Source of the DNA: Fimbriimonadaceae bacterium
GTDB lineage: Bacteria > Armatimonadota > Fimbriimonadia > Fimbriimonadales > Fimbriimonadaceae
DNA length: 64,000 nucleotides
Direction of reading: 5' to 3'
Assembly (NCBI GenBank): GCA_019454125.1
Contig: CP075365.1
Span: forward strand, 2,350,218-2,414,217
Shown here: positions 40,936-49,848 of the stretch, piece after piece
Numbering within the stretch: the first letter of the stretch is position 1
How the letters are laid out: every line of letters starts with the position of its first letter
Translations under genes and position numbers: made by a program
Notes under the pieces: model-generated
The model's input: only the letters and a program-made list of their open reading frames with translations
The model's database searches: none
What the model was told of the DNA's origin: nothing

Positions 40936-41996
40936 GGGATCGCGACCGAGCTGTTGTCGCCCATCACGAGTTGCAGCGCGCGCGGCCTTCCCACGGAAGC
41001 GCGCGCCGTCACTCCCCGCCCGATCAGCGACGCTGAAACCCGGTGCGGCAGTTCTTCGATCTGACAGGAGCGCATCACGATGCTGTACTCGATCTCCGTC
41101 CGGTCGATGGTCGTTTCGTCGTCGATCGCGGTGAACGGCCCGATATAGCTGTCCTTGATGGTGCAGTTCCGGCCGATCACGATGGGGCCCCGCAGCACGC
41201 TGTTCTCGATGCGCGTCCCCGCGCCGATCCGGACCCGGCCATTGAGCGAGCTCCGGTCGTCGACCTCGCCCTCGCTGTAACCGGCCAGGTCCTCCAAGAT
41301 CAGCCGGTTGGCCTCGAGCATGGCCTCCACCGTGCCCGTGTCCTTCCACCACCCGTCCACGATGTGGCTCCGGACGGAGCAGCCACCGTCGATCAGCCCC
41401 TGGATCGCGTCGGTGATCTCGTACTCGCCCCGCCGGCTTGGCTTCAGCTTCGCGATAACGTCGTGGATGCGGTGGTCGAAGAGGTAGACCCCGACGAGCG
41501 CCAGGTTCGACTTAGGGTCGCGCGGCTTTTCTTCTAGCCGTGTCACTTGGCCCTCCTCCATCTCCGCCACGCCAAAGTCGCTGGGGTTCGGCACGGGGGT
41601 CAGCAGGATCGTCGCGGCCGGGCGGTTGTTGTCGAACTCCTCGATCAGGGCGTCAAGCGACGCCTTGATCATGTTGTCGCCCAGGTACATCAGAAAGTCC
41701 TCGTCGCCCAGGAACGTGCGCGCCGTCTTCACGGCATGGGCGAGGCCGAGCGGATCTGGCTGCGGGATGTAGGTCAGGCTCACCCCCCAGCGGGAACCGT
41801 CGCCGAGAGCCAGCATGACCTCCTCGGCGGTATCGCCGACGATGATGCCGAACTCCCGGATCCCGGCCTGCTGCATGGCTTCCAACCCATATTCGACCAC
41901 CGGCTTGTTCGCCACCGGCACAAGCTGCTTGGCCATGCTGAAGGTTATGGGTCGGAGGCGGGTGCCCTTCCCTCCGGCCAGGATCAGTCCTTTCAC
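40932..41996 (-). CDS. rmlA: Glucose-1-phosphate thymidylyltransferase, long form with hexapeptide domain
   Basis: RmlA joins dTTP and glucose-1-phosphate. The 354-residue protein has the nucleotide loop LAGGKGTRLRPIT and a DNMIK metal motif, EEKP, and GWWKDTGT. The last 110 residues (for example GRVRIGAGTRIENSVLRGPIVIGRNC) form a left-handed beta helix, a feature of the longer GlmU-like branch of sugar nucleotidyltransferases. The GTG start is preceded by TACAAT with a 6-nt gap. rmlB lies upstream on the same strand and its stop is 33 bp away. Confidence 0.92.
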   Translation of the reverse strand: MKGLILAGGKGTRLRPITFSMAKQLVPVANKPVVEYGLEAMQQAGIREFGIIVGDTAEEVMLALGDGSRWGVSLTYIPQPDPLGLAHAVKTARTFLGDEDFLMYLGDNMIKASLDALIEEFDNNRPAATILLTPVPNPSDFGVAEMEEGQVTRLEEKPRDPKSNLALVGVYLFDHRIHDVIAKLKPSRRGEYEITDAIQGLIDGGCSVRSHIVDGWWKDTGTVEAMLEANRLILEDLAGYSEGEVDDRSSLNGRVRIGAGTRIENSVLRGPIVIGRNCTIKDSYIGPFTAIDDETTIDRTEIEYSIVMRSCQIEELPHRVSASLIGRGVTARASVGRPRALQLVMGDNSSVAIP

Positions 41997-42002
41997 CGCT
42001 CC

Positions 42003-42008
42003 ATTGTA
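42003..42008 (-). promoter_or_regulatory. Candidate -10 box of rmlA (TACAAT, 6 nt from GTG)
   Basis: TACAAT within the rmlB-rmlA gap, giving a leaderless rmlA transcript separate from rmlC-rmlB. Confidence 0.55.
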
Positions 42009-42029
42009 CGACCCCGGACCTGAACGCCG

Positions 42030-43055
42030 TTAAAGGTCGTCGCCAAGCGAGGGGCCATAGAAGGAGGAGACGAAGGCCCCGTAGCCTTGGTCCGAGACGA
42101 TCGGGCGCCACCACCACTCGTTCGCGGCGTACCACTCCGCCGTCTCCGCCATGCCTTTCTCAAACTCGACCCTCGGCGCCCAGCCCAGAGCGCCCCGGGC
42201 TTTAGAGGAGTCCATGGAATAGCGCGCGTCGTGCGCGCCCTTCCGCGGGTCCGGGATCTGCTTCACGAACGAGGAGTCCCGGTGAGTCAGCGCGAGCAAT
42301 CCATCGACCGTCTGCCGGTTCGTCCGCTGGTTCGTATCGCCGATGTTGTAAACCTCGCCGGGCTCCCCGCGCAGCAACGCGGCCCAAACCCCGGCGGCAT
42401 GGTCCTGGACGTGGATCCATTCCCGCACCTGGCTCCCTTCGCCATAAAGGGGGACCTTCTTGCCTTCGATAAGGCGCGTCAAAAAGAACGGAACGAGCTT
42501 TTCTGGATATTGGTAAGGCCCGTAAGTGTTGCCCCCGCGCGTGACCACGACCGGCGTCTTAAACGCCGTGAAATGAGCCCGACAGAGCAGGTCCCCGCCT
42601 GCTTTCGACGCCGCATAAGGCGTGTTCGGTTGCAACGGGCTCAGCTCGCTAAACTCGCCCGAAAGAGTCGAACCGTACACCTCGTCCGTCGAGACCTGGA
42701 CAAACCGTTCCAAGCCGTGCTTACGGCACGCGTCGAGCAGGACCTGCACGCCAAACGTGTTCGTCATCACGAAGTTGCCGTTGTCCTGGAGCGAGCGGTC
42801 ATTGTGGCTTTCCGCCGCGAAATTCACCATATGGGTGATTTTTTCGACGGTCAGAATGTGGGACACCATGTGCGCGTCCTGCACCACCCCAGGATAGAAG
42901 CGGACCCGCTCCCAAAAATCTTGCATGGTCGAGAGATTGCCGGAATAGCGCAGTGCGTCGAGCACCACGATCTCGGCGTCGGGCCCTTCCCGCAGCGCGT
43001 GCCGCACAAAGTGCGAACCGATGAACCCGGCCGCGCCGGTCACGAGGATCTTCAT
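42030..43055 (-). CDS. rmlB: dTDP-glucose 4,6-dehydratase
   Basis: RmlB converts dTDP-glucose to dTDP-4-keto-6-deoxyglucose with bound NAD. The 341-residue product has the Rossmann motif VTGAAGFIGSH, the STDEVYG segment with the Asp-Glu pair, and YAASKAGGD, whose Tyr and Lys are catalytic. It overlaps the rmlC stop by 4 bp. An rmlD (reductase) is not in the window, so the final step to dTDP-rhamnose must be encoded elsewhere or another 6-deoxysugar is made. Confidence 0.94.
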   Translation of the reverse strand: MKILVTGAAGFIGSHFVRHALREGPDAEIVVLDALRYSGNLSTMQDFWERVRFYPGVVQDAHMVSHILTVEKITHMVNFAAESHNDRSLQDNGNFVMTNTFGVQVLLDACRKHGLERFVQVSTDEVYGSTLSGEFSELSPLQPNTPYAASKAGGDLLCRAHFTAFKTPVVVTRGGNTYGPYQYPEKLVPFFLTRLIEGKKVPLYGEGSQVREWIHVQDHAAGVWAALLRGEPGEVYNIGDTNQRTNRQTVDGLLALTHRDSSFVKQIPDPRKGAHDARYSMDSSKARGALGWAPRVEFEKGMAETAEWYAANEWWWRPIVSDQGYGAFVSSFYGPSLGDDL

Positions 43056-43516
43056 AGCAATTTGAACTTCGAGTCAGGGTCGTTCTCGTGACGGATCTCG
43101 TCGACAGGCTCCTGCCGTCCCTTGCCCGCATAGAGCTTGTCTGGAAAGTTCAGGACGAAGGCCTCGCTCTCGCCCACGTTCCGATAGGCGTGGACGACTC
43201 CCGGAGGGACAAGCACCATCGTCGGCGCGGCCGCGCCCACTTCGAAGACCTGCGCGTCCCAGGGGCGACCGGGGCGGTTTTCCCACAGGTGGAGCTCATA
43301 GGCCCCGTCGAGAAAGGCGAAGCCGTCCGTCTGGAGGGCGTGCTCGTGGGGGCCGCGCGCCACCCCGGGCTTCGTATAGCTGATGTAGGCCATCGCCGGG
43401 TCGAACCCCTCTGGCAGTTCGTCACGCCGAAAGAGTTCGGACAACCAACCACGGTCGTCCTCGTGACGCCGGAGCCGGCGGACCACGACGCCAGGCATCG
43501 GCTCCCAATCGCTCAC
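43052..43516 (-). CDS. rmlC: dTDP-4-dehydrorhamnose 3,5-epimerase family protein (short)
   Basis: RmlC epimerises dTDP-4-keto-6-deoxyglucose at C3 and C5. The 154-residue protein has the cupin core with GWLSELFRRDELP, GVARGPHEHALQTD with the catalytic His near residue 58, and VPPGVVHAYRN. At 154 residues it is shorter than the usual ~180 of canonical RmlC, so a single-epimerase relative is possible. The GTG start is preceded by TAGAAT with a 6-nt gap. It heads an operon with rmlB. Confidence 0.85.
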   Translation of the reverse strand: MSDWEPMPGVVVRRLRRHEDDRGWLSELFRRDELPEGFDPAMAYISYTKPGVARGPHEHALQTDGFAFLDGAYELHLWENRPGRPWDAQVFEVGAAAPTMVLVPPGVVHAYRNVGESEAFVLNFPDKLYAGKGRQEPVDEIRHENDPDSKFKLL

Positions 43517-43522
43517 TCTGCT

Positions 43523-43528
43523 ATTCTA
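43523..43528 (-). promoter_or_regulatory. Candidate -10 box of rmlCB (TAGAAT, 6 nt from GTG)
   Basis: TAGAAT within the 68-bp divergent region shared with recG; no ribosome binding site between it and GTG. Confidence 0.6.
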
Positions 43529-43576
43529 CGCGCTGAGAGCCCCGCCGGGGGCGACGCTCGAACGTCTTGAAGGACG

Positions 43577-43582
43577 TACTTT
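43577..43582 (+). promoter_or_regulatory. Candidate -10 box of recG (TACTTT, 7 nt from second ATG)
   Basis: TACTTT ends 1 nt before an ATG at 43584 but 7 nt before the in-frame ATG at 43590. Spacing in the other leaderless genes favours 43590 as start. Confidence 0.5.
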
Positions 43583-43589
43583 AATGGCG

Positions 43590-45740
43590 ATGGTCGAAAA
43601 AGCGAGCGGGCTGGACATGGAAGTCCAGTTTCTGAAAGGGGTCGGTCCCCGGAACGCCATGTTGCTCGCGAAGCTGGGCATCCAAACGGTGCGCGACGCC
43701 CTTTGGTACTTGCCCCGCCGCTACGAAGACCGGCGCGAGATCCCGCCGCTCATGTTCCTCAAACCCGGCCGCCACGGCACCGCACGCGGCCGCCTCATCG
43801 ATGTCGACACCAAGCGGCTTCGCGGCGGCAAAGTCTTGCTCCAGGCGAAAATCCAGGACAAGACCGGCCAGGTCATCCTCCAGTGGTTCAACCAGCCGTG
43901 GCTGGGCAAACAGCTCCAGAACCTTGTCGGCCGCGACCTCATCGCCTACGGCCTGGTCCGAGAGGGGTTTAGAAGCGAGCTCGAGATGTCCTCCCCCGAG
44001 TGGGAAGCGATCGAGGACGACGAGGTCGAGGAGTTCGCCCGCATCGTCCCCGTCTACGCCCTCTCCGAAGGGGTGCCCCAGCGGGCCGTCCGTAAGGCGT
44101 GCAGGTCCGCCGCCGAACTCTTTGCGGACCTCGTCCCGGACCCGCTTCCCGAAGACTTCCGCAAGGCCCACAAGCTCCGCAAAGTCGGCTGGTGCCTGCG
44201 CCAGCTCCACCTGCCCGAAACGGACGAAGCGCGGTCCGAGGGTCGGCGCCGCCTCGCCTTCGAGGAGTTCCTCTACCTGCAGCTCGCCTTGCAACTGAGG
44301 CGTAACGAGGCGAAACAGGTGGCGGGTATCACCTTCCCCATCTCCCGACTCTCGGGACAATCGGTCTCCGGGGGGACCCTCTTCGCACCCGAATCCGCGG
44401 TTCCCGCCGGGGGCTCGCTCTGGGACGAGGTCGCCGCAATGCTTCCTTTCGAGCTCACCGGCGCCCAAAGGCGCGTCATCGACGAGATCTGGAAGGATAT
44501 GGAGCGGCCCCAGCCTATGAACCGACTCGTCCAAGGCGACGTCGGCAGTGGAAAGACCGCGGTGGCCGCTTGCGCCATGCTCGCCGCGGTTCGCTGCGGC
44601 TACCAAGCCGCGCTCATGGCGCCGACCGAGATCCTCGCCGAGCAGCACGCGTTCAATCTGAGCCGCCTGTTCGATCCCCTTGGGATCAATGTCAACCTTA
44701 TGGTTGGCAAGCTGAACGTCAAGCAGAAGCGGAAAGCCCTCGAGCAAGCCGCGAACGGCGAGGCCCAAATCTGCGTCGGCACCCATGCCCTGATCCAGGA
44801 AGGCGTCAACTTCCTCCGGCTCGGACTGGCCGTCGTGGACGAGCAGCACCGCTTCGGCGTCATGCAGAGGGTTGCGCTGCGCGATAAGTCCGACCTCAAC
44901 CCGGACGTGCTCGTCATGACTGCGACGCCCATCCCGCGCACGCTCACAATGGCGATCTACGGCGACCTCGACCTCTCCGTGATTGACGAGCTCCCCCCGG
45001 GGCGCAAGCCCGTCCGCACCCATTGGCGACGGCCGAACGAACGATCCAGGGTCTACGAGGGCGTGCGAAAACTCCTCGACGAGGGGCGGCAGGCGTACTT
45101 CGTCTGCCCCGCGATCTTCGAGAGCGAAAAGCTGCAGACCCAAGCGGCCGAAGACCTTTTCTACCGACTGAGCCAACTCGAGTTCCCCGACCGCCGCGTC
45201 GGCTTGCTCCACGGCCAGCTCAAGCCGGCGGAGAAGCAAGAGGTCATGGAGGCGTTCCGCGCGCACCGGCTCGACGTGCTCGTGGCGACCGTCGTGATCG
45301 AGGTCGGGGTCGACGTGCCGAACGCAAGCGTGATGGTCATCGAAGACGCCAACCGGTTCGGACTCGCCCAGCTGCACCAGTTGCGCGGGCGCGTCGGCCG
45401 AGGCGACACCCAGTCGTTTTGTGTGCTCGTCGCGGATTCGCGGAGCGAAGACACGGAGCGCCGCCTCAGCGTGCTCGTGGAAACGACCGACGGCTTCCGG
45501 ATCGCGGAAGAAGACTTGGACATCAGGGGCCCGGGCGACATGATGGGCACCCGGCAGCACGGCTCGCTCGACCTGCAGGTCGGCGACCTCATCAAAGACG
45601 CCGACCTCCTGGAAAAGGCCCGCCAAGCCGCGATCGACGTGCTCGAGAATGACCCTCAGCTGGAGCGGCCGGAGTGGTCGCCAGTGGTCGAGAGGCTCCG
45701 CGAGCGGCGCGCGAAAGAAGCCCTCATCATGGTCTCCTAG
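43590..45740 (+). CDS. recG: ATP-dependent DNA helicase RecG
   Basis: RecG remodels stalled replication forks and Holliday junctions. The 716-residue protein has the wedge OB-domain (GHRVRALDVDTKRL-like start KGVGPRNAMLLAKLGI, residues 13-28), then the helicase motifs: VQGDVGSGKTAVA (Walker A), APTEILAEQHA, DEQHRFGV (motif II, DEQH), TATPIPRTL and VATVVIEVGVDVPNA, and the C-terminal QLRGRVGRG. A typical RecG N-terminal region of about 40 residues is missing compared with long forms. It reads divergently from rmlCB, across a 67-bp region. Confidence 0.95.
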   Translation: MVEKASGLDMEVQFLKGVGPRNAMLLAKLGIQTVRDALWYLPRRYEDRREIPPLMFLKPGRHGTARGRLIDVDTKRLRGGKVLLQAKIQDKTGQVILQWFNQPWLGKQLQNLVGRDLIAYGLVREGFRSELEMSSPEWEAIEDDEVEEFARIVPVYALSEGVPQRAVRKACRSAAELFADLVPDPLPEDFRKAHKLRKVGWCLRQLHLPETDEARSEGRRRLAFEEFLYLQLALQLRRNEAKQVAGITFPISRLSGQSVSGGTLFAPESAVPAGGSLWDEVAAMLPFELTGAQRRVIDEIWKDMERPQPMNRLVQGDVGSGKTAVAACAMLAAVRCGYQAALMAPTEILAEQHAFNLSRLFDPLGINVNLMVGKLNVKQKRKALEQAANGEAQICVGTHALIQEGVNFLRLGLAVVDEQHRFGVMQRVALRDKSDLNPDVLVMTATPIPRTLTMAIYGDLDLSVIDELPPGRKPVRTHWRRPNERSRVYEGVRKLLDEGRQAYFVCPAIFESEKLQTQAAEDLFYRLSQLEFPDRRVGLLHGQLKPAEKQEVMEAFRAHRLDVLVATVVIEVGVDVPNASVMVIEDANRFGLAQLHQLRGRVGRGDTQSFCVLVADSRSEDTERRLSVLVETTDGFRIAEEDLDIRGPGDMMGTRQHGSLDLQVGDLIKDADLLEKARQAAIDVLENDPQLERPEWSPVVERLRERRAKEALIMVS

Positions 45741-46252
45741 CCCGACTTGGCATCGCCCAGGGCCCCGTCGACCCGGACCTCACGCCCCTTAGCCTTCGGG
45801 CCTGTCGCCGAGTTCCATTCCAACCCTTCCGACTGCCAGACCAGCGGCGTCTCGCCGGGGAGGTCGTCAGGGTGCTTCCCTGCCACAGCCGGGTTCAGCG
45901 CGAACCCATAGTCCGACTCGCCCTTCGCGCGCGAAGGGTCGCGCAGTTTCTTCTTCGCCTCCTCCTTGCTCATGTCCCCCGACTGTAACCGGAGCCAAGC
46001 GGCGTCCATCCAGCTCTCGCGAGGCGGGAACGCCCCTTCGCTATCGACATAGAGCAGCAGGGCGGCTCGGATCGCAGTAAGGTTCGCGTCCACCGAGCCC
46101 TGGTACTTCCGCTCTTCGCCCTGCTCCAAGAACCCCGCCCGTTGGAAATCGCGAAAGGCGGCGACAACCTGGACCATCCACGGCAACGCCAGAAGAAAGG
46201 CCAAGACCACAATCCCCACCCCGATCTGGCAACCGCGCTTTCGCTTCAGCAT
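45737..46252 (-). CDS. Membrane-anchored pseudopilin-like hypothetical protein
   Basis: The 171-residue product opens with [37 protein letters not shown]; the hydrophobic helix (residues 11-28) anchors it as a single-pass membrane protein, and the remainder resembles the C-terminal part of other short membrane-anchored pseudopilin-like proteins. No FTLIE motif is present. The start at 46252 has GGAGAGG just upstream as ribosome binding site; upstream in-frame sequence is GC-rich noise. It overlaps the convergent recG stop by 4 bp and diverges from GH130. Confidence 0.7.
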   Translation of the reverse strand: MLKRKRGCQIGVGIVVLAFLLALPWMVQVVAAFRDFQRAGFLEQGEERKYQGSVDANLTAIRAALLLYVDSEGAFPPRESWMDAAWLRLQSGDMSKEEAKKKLRDPSRAKGESDYGFALNPAVAGKHPDDLPGETPLVWQSEGLEWNSATGPKAKGREVRVDGALGDAKSG

Positions 46253-46333
46253 CGCCTCTCCAGACGTATGGAGGGCCCAGGCAGGGTTCACGGTCTCGGG
46301 CCTCGCCCTGCGACCGGGGAGCGTCCCAATCGC

Positions 46334-46339
46334 CATACT
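46334..46339 (+). promoter_or_regulatory. Candidate -10 box of GH130 gene (CATACT, 6 nt from ATG)
   Basis: One mismatch from TATACT; gap of 6 nt to the ATG at 46346. No Shine-Dalgarno sequence. Confidence 0.4.
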
Positions 46340-46345
46340 TGGTCC

Positions 46346-47338
46346 ATGCGCCTCGTCGGACCTCCGCTTCCAAAAATGCCGTGGCAGGACAGGCCCGCGG
46401 ACTGTCGGCAGCCGGTCTGGCGCTATGACCGCAACCCCGTCATCCCGCGGGACGCCACGCCCACCAGCAACAGTGTCTTCAACAGCGCCGTCGTGCCGTT
46501 CGGAGCGCAAGCGCCCTCGTCCGCGAGCTTCGCCGGAGTCTTCCGGTGCGACGACCGCCGCCGCGAGATGCGGCTCCACGCCGGGTTCAGCGACGACGGC
46601 CTATCCTGGAAAATCGAACCGCGACCGATCGAATGGGTGTTGGACGACCCCGGCCTTGAACCGCCGGACTATGGCTATGACCCGCGCGTGACTTGGATCG
46701 AGGACCGCTACTGGGTCACCTGGTGCACCGGCTGGCACGGGCCCACCATCGGCATCGGCTACACCCACGACTTCCGGGAGTTCCACTTGGTCTCGAACGC
46801 CTTCTTGCCGTTCAACCGCAACGGCGTGCTCTTTCCCCGCCGCTTCGAAGGCGACTGGTTGATGCTGAGCCGTCCGAGCGACCCGGGGCATACCCCTTTC
46901 GGCCAAATCTTCCTGAGCCGAAGCCCCGACCTCGTCCACTGGGGCCGCCACCGCTGGGTGATGAAGGGCGAGCAGCCCTGGGAAAGCACCAAGATCGGCA
47001 CTGGCCCCATCCCTATCGAGACCGACGAAGGTTGGCTCATCTTCCACCACGGCGTCCTCACGAGCTGCAACGGGTACGTCTACCATTGGGGTGCGGCCCT
47101 GCTAGACATCGAGCAGCCCTGGATCGTCCGGGCCAGGACGCGCGAATACCTGATGTCTCCGCAAGCGCCCTGCGAGTTGATGGGCGACGTGCCGAACGTC
47201 GTCTTCCCCTGCGCGGCCCTGGCCGACCCGCCCACCGGCCGCATCACGGTCTACTACGGCGCGGCGGACACGGTCACGTGCCTGGCCTTCACCACGGCCG
47301 ACCTCGTCTGGGAAAGCCTTTCTATGGGGGCGCGCTAA
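46346..47338 (+). CDS. GH130 family glycosidase/phosphorylase
   Basis: GH130 enzymes phosphorolyse or hydrolyse beta-mannosides. The 330-residue protein has a five-bladed propeller pattern, with 'NPVIPRD', '[14 protein letters not shown]', '[17 protein letters not shown]' (Asp-Arg at the active site), '[14 protein letters not shown]' and '[20 protein letters not shown]'. These blocks match the family, including the Asp that would act as proton donor. No signal peptide is visible, so the enzyme is probably cytoplasmic and would release mannose-1-phosphate. No neighbouring transport or mannan genes support a specific substrate. Confidence 0.85.
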   Translation: MRLVGPPLPKMPWQDRPADCRQPVWRYDRNPVIPRDATPTSNSVFNSAVVPFGAQAPSSASFAGVFRCDDRRREMRLHAGFSDDGLSWKIEPRPIEWVLDDPGLEPPDYGYDPRVTWIEDRYWVTWCTGWHGPTIGIGYTHDFREFHLVSNAFLPFNRNGVLFPRRFEGDWLMLSRPSDPGHTPFGQIFLSRSPDLVHWGRHRWVMKGEQPWESTKIGTGPIPIETDEGWLIFHHGVLTSCNGYVYHWGAALLDIEQPWIVRARTREYLMSPQAPCELMGDVPNVVFPCAALADPPTGRITVYYGAADTVTCLAFTTADLVWESLSMGAR

Positions 47339-47346
47339 GGCGGCCC

Positions 47347-47664
47347 TCAGCAGGCGCCGAACGTGGCCGCAGTCGCGCCGCAAGCCTCGAACGCTTCGCG
47401 AACGCACGCCTCGACGGCCTGCGTGGTCTCGTCCTTCGGCTGGCCCGCAAACCACGGCACCCGAAGCACGTGCGAGACGTTGTCCGGATCCGGCCCGTTC
47501 AGTTCCTGGTAACCCATGTCCAGCGTGATGCGGAACGAGTCGCCCGCCCGCTCCCGCACCTCGTTCACGAGCGAGGCGATATGGGGCCGGAGCTCCTCAA
47601 GGCTCTGGGCGTCGGACTCGGCGACGTAGAGGTTGCCGAACTGGTCTGTGGCCTGCCACTCCAT
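47347..47664 (-). CDS. Hypothetical protein, 105 residues
   Basis: A small acidic, soluble protein with no signal peptide; central part 'FRITLDMGYQELNGPDPDNVSHVLRVPWFAGQ' and two C-terminal Cys. No family recognised. The ATG at 47664 is preceded by GATAAT with a 6-nt gap, a promoter of the leaderless type, which supports it as a real gene. It ends 8 bp from the convergent GH130 stop. Confidence 0.6.
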   Translation of the reverse strand: MEWQATDQFGNLYVAESDAQSLEELRPHIASLVNEVRERAGDSFRITLDMGYQELNGPDPDNVSHVLRVPWFAGQPKDETTQAVEACVREAFEACGATAATFGAC

Positions 47665-47670
47665 GCCCGC

Positions 47671-47676
47671 ATTATC
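47671..47676 (-). promoter_or_regulatory. Candidate -10 box (GATAAT, 6 nt from ATG)
   Basis: One mismatch from TATAAT with the same short spacing. Confidence 0.45.
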
Positions 47677-47729
47677 CCCTCCGCTTGGCCCCGGATAGCC
47701 TGTGCCCGTCAGGCGCGGGGGCGCGCCGC

Positions 47730-48728
47730 TCAGTCGGCCGTGCCGCCGGCCGCCCCAATTTGCCGCGACATGTCTTCCGGCACCAGCCAGCAGGCGGCAC
47801 GGTGCGCCTCGCTAGGCGGCATCAGGGTCGGATCGGCGTCGCACGGGTTGAACCGGTGGGCGCACCGGGGGGCGAAAGGGCAACCGACCGGCAGGTCGCC
47901 GAAGCGCGGCGGCTGTCCGGGAATGGACTGGAGCCGGTCCACCCCGATCGTCGGGATCGACCCGAGCAGCCCCTGTGTGTAGGGGTGCATCGGGCGCCGC
48001 AGCACCGCTTCCGCGGGGCCCGTTTCCACCACCCGCCCCGCATAGAAGACCGCGATCTCGTCCGCCACCGATCCGATCACGCCGATGTCGTGCGAGATGA
48101 TCAGCACCGCCGTGCCTGCCTCCTCCTGAAGCGCCTTCAACAGCCGCAAGATTTGGGCCTGCAGTGTGACGTCCAACGCGGTCGTGGGCTCGTCCGCGAT
48201 CAGCACCTTGGGCCGGCTGGCGAAGGCGGCGGCGATGACCACGCGCTGGCGCTGGCCCCCGCTCATCTGGTGTGGGTACTTGCGGGCCGAGTCCGCCGGT
48301 GCGGGCACGCCGACGTGGCCGAGCAACTCCACCGCCCGCGCGCGGGCCGACCTCCAACCCATCCCCTTGTGCAGCACCAGGACCTCCGCGATCTGGTCGC
48401 CCACGCGCATCATCGGGTTCAGCGAGGTGAAGGGGTCTTGCATCACCATCGACACCTCCTGCCCCCGCACGTCGAGCCAGTCCTTTGGCCGGAGCCCGGT
48501 GAGGTCGCGCCCCGCGAGCTCGATCTTTCCCCCCACCACCTTGCCGCCCAAGGGCAACATCCCCATCACCGCCAGCCCGGTCATGCTCTTGCCGCACCCG
48601 GACTCGCCGACGACCCCGAGGGTCTTGCCCGGTTCGAGGCTAAAGCTGACGCCATGAAGAATCCGCGTCCCGCGGATTTCGACGGTCAGACCGCTGACTT
48701 CAAGCAGGGGCATGGGCAACGCCGTCAT
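47730..48728 (-). CDS. Oligopeptide/dipeptide-type ABC transporter ATPase (OppD/DppD family)
   Basis: The 332-residue protein has Walker A GESGCGKSMTG, Q-loop VMQDPFTSLNP, signature QMSGGQRQRVV, Walker B VLIADEPTTALD and the H-loop ISHDIGVIG, followed by the Opp-type C-terminal extension GCPFAPRC with Cys residues. It would power import of peptides, nickel or sugars. The start is ambiguous between 48728 and the ATG at 48713 (MPLLEV), which is 13 nt after CATAAT. No permease, substrate-binding protein or partner ATPase is adjacent, so it is an orphan here. Confidence 0.87.
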   Translation of the reverse strand: MTALPMPLLEVSGLTVEIRGTRILHGVSFSLEPGKTLGVVGESGCGKSMTGLAVMGMLPLGGKVVGGKIELAGRDLTGLRPKDWLDVRGQEVSMVMQDPFTSLNPMMRVGDQIAEVLVLHKGMGWRSARARAVELLGHVGVPAPADSARKYPHQMSGGQRQRVVIAAAFASRPKVLIADEPTTALDVTLQAQILRLLKALQEEAGTAVLIISHDIGVIGSVADEIAVFYAGRVVETGPAEAVLRRPMHPYTQGLLGSIPTIGVDRLQSIPGQPPRFGDLPVGCPFAPRCAHRFNPCDADPTLMPPSEAHRAACWLVPEDMSRQIGAAGGTAD

Positions 48729-48838
48729 TATGGTGCCCTTGGAGACAGGTCCGGCCTCACGACCAGAACGCTCGCTTTCCCGACCCATAAACGCCGCCCC
48801 GGACCGCGGCCCATCGGATGGGCCGATCGATTGCTCGG

Positions 48839-48844
48839 TACAGT
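48839..48844 (+). promoter_or_regulatory. Candidate -10 box of the DUF5996 gene (TACAGT, 5 nt from ATG)
   Basis: TACAGT, five bases, ATG; shortest gap among the leaderless candidates. Confidence 0.4.
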
Positions 48845-48849
48845 AAGCC

Positions 48850-49764
48850 ATGACTCGACCGCTCCCCGAACTGAACATCCAGGACTGGCAGGACACCTAC
48901 ACCACCCTGCACATGTGGACGCAGATCGTCGGCAAGCTCAGGCTAGAGCAATGCCCGAGCCAAAACCATTGGTGGCATGTGGCCCTCTACGTCACCGCCG
49001 AAGGGCTCACTACGATGCCGATTTCGAGCGACGGCGGCTTTTACGAAGTCCAGTTCGATTTTCTTCGCCACCGGATGCGGATCGCGACTTCGGACGCTCG
49101 TGAAGAGTTCGTTCCGCTACGACCGGTGACCGTCGCGGACTTCTACCGGGAGCTCATGGAGGCGCTAAAGAAGCTGGACATCGATGCGAAGATCACGACA
49201 ATGCCTCAGGAGGTCGAGAATCCGATACCCTTCGACCAAGACACGGTCCATGCGTCTTACGACAAGGAAGCGGTCGGTCGGTTCTTTCGGATCCTCTCGT
49301 TCACAAACGAGGCGATGCAAAGGTTCCGGTCCGGCTTTTTGGGCAAGGTGAGCCCGGTCCACTTCTTCTGGGGGAGCTTTGACATGGCGGTGACGCGCTT
49401 CTCCGGCCGTCAGGCTCCGCCGCACCCCGGCGGCGGCCCGCTTCCTCTGCACATCACCCAAGAGGCGTACTCCCACGAGTGCTCGAGCTGCGGTTTCTGG
49501 CCGGGCGGCAGTGGGGTGGAAGCGATGTTCTACTCCTACGCCTACCCCGAACCCGCCGGGTTCGACCGCGCCGCAGTCGGCCCAGACGGTGCGTTCTACG
49601 ACCCGGGGATGAAAGAGTACTTCCTGCCCTACGAAGACGTCCGCAGGGCCGACGATCCAATGGTCGCCCTCCAAAGCTTCTTTGAAACGACCTACTCTGC
49701 CGCCGCGACCCTTGGCGGTTGGGACAGGCTCTCGCTTGAGCGCGCAAGAGTTGGGACCGAGTAG
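48850..49764 (+). CDS. DUF5996 family protein
   Basis: The 304-residue protein matches DUF5996 as I recall it, from 'WQDTYTTLHMWTQIVGKLRL' at the N terminus, through 'NHWWHVALYVTAEGLTT', to 'VHFFWGSFDMAVTRFSGR' and 'YSYAYPEPAGF' with a FYDPGMKEYFLPYED end. Function is unknown; the family is widespread in bacteria and conserved residues are Trp, His and aromatic. It is divergent from the orphan ABC ATPase and precedes a NarL-type regulator with a separate promoter. Confidence 0.85.
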   Translation: MTRPLPELNIQDWQDTYTTLHMWTQIVGKLRLEQCPSQNHWWHVALYVTAEGLTTMPISSDGGFYEVQFDFLRHRMRIATSDAREEFVPLRPVTVADFYRELMEALKKLDIDAKITTMPQEVENPIPFDQDTVHASYDKEAVGRFFRILSFTNEAMQRFRSGFLGKVSPVHFFWGSFDMAVTRFSGRQAPPHPGGGPLPLHITQEAYSHECSSCGFWPGGSGVEAMFYSYAYPEPAGFDRAAVGPDGAFYDPGMKEYFLPYEDVRRADDPMVALQSFFETTYSAAATLGGWDRLSLERARVGTE

Positions 49765-49835
49765 TCGGCCGGAACCATCGACGCGCAGAATCTTCGGATT
49801 CTCCTTGGGTTCGTGCACGTTCCTCTTAGCCTGTG

Positions 49836-49841
49836 TATACT
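49836..49841 (+). promoter_or_regulatory. -10 box of the NarL-type regulator (TATACT, 7 nt from ATG)
   Basis: TATACT then seven bases and ATG at 49849; decides that start over an upstream ATG at 49813. Confidence 0.6.
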
Positions 49842-49848
49842 CAGGCCT

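Noticed and set aside
43581-45626. 681-residue minus-strand frame opposite recG
   Set aside because: It mirrors recG codons, has no recognisable motif and only reflects the GC-rich codon bias; recG motifs on the plus strand are unambiguous.
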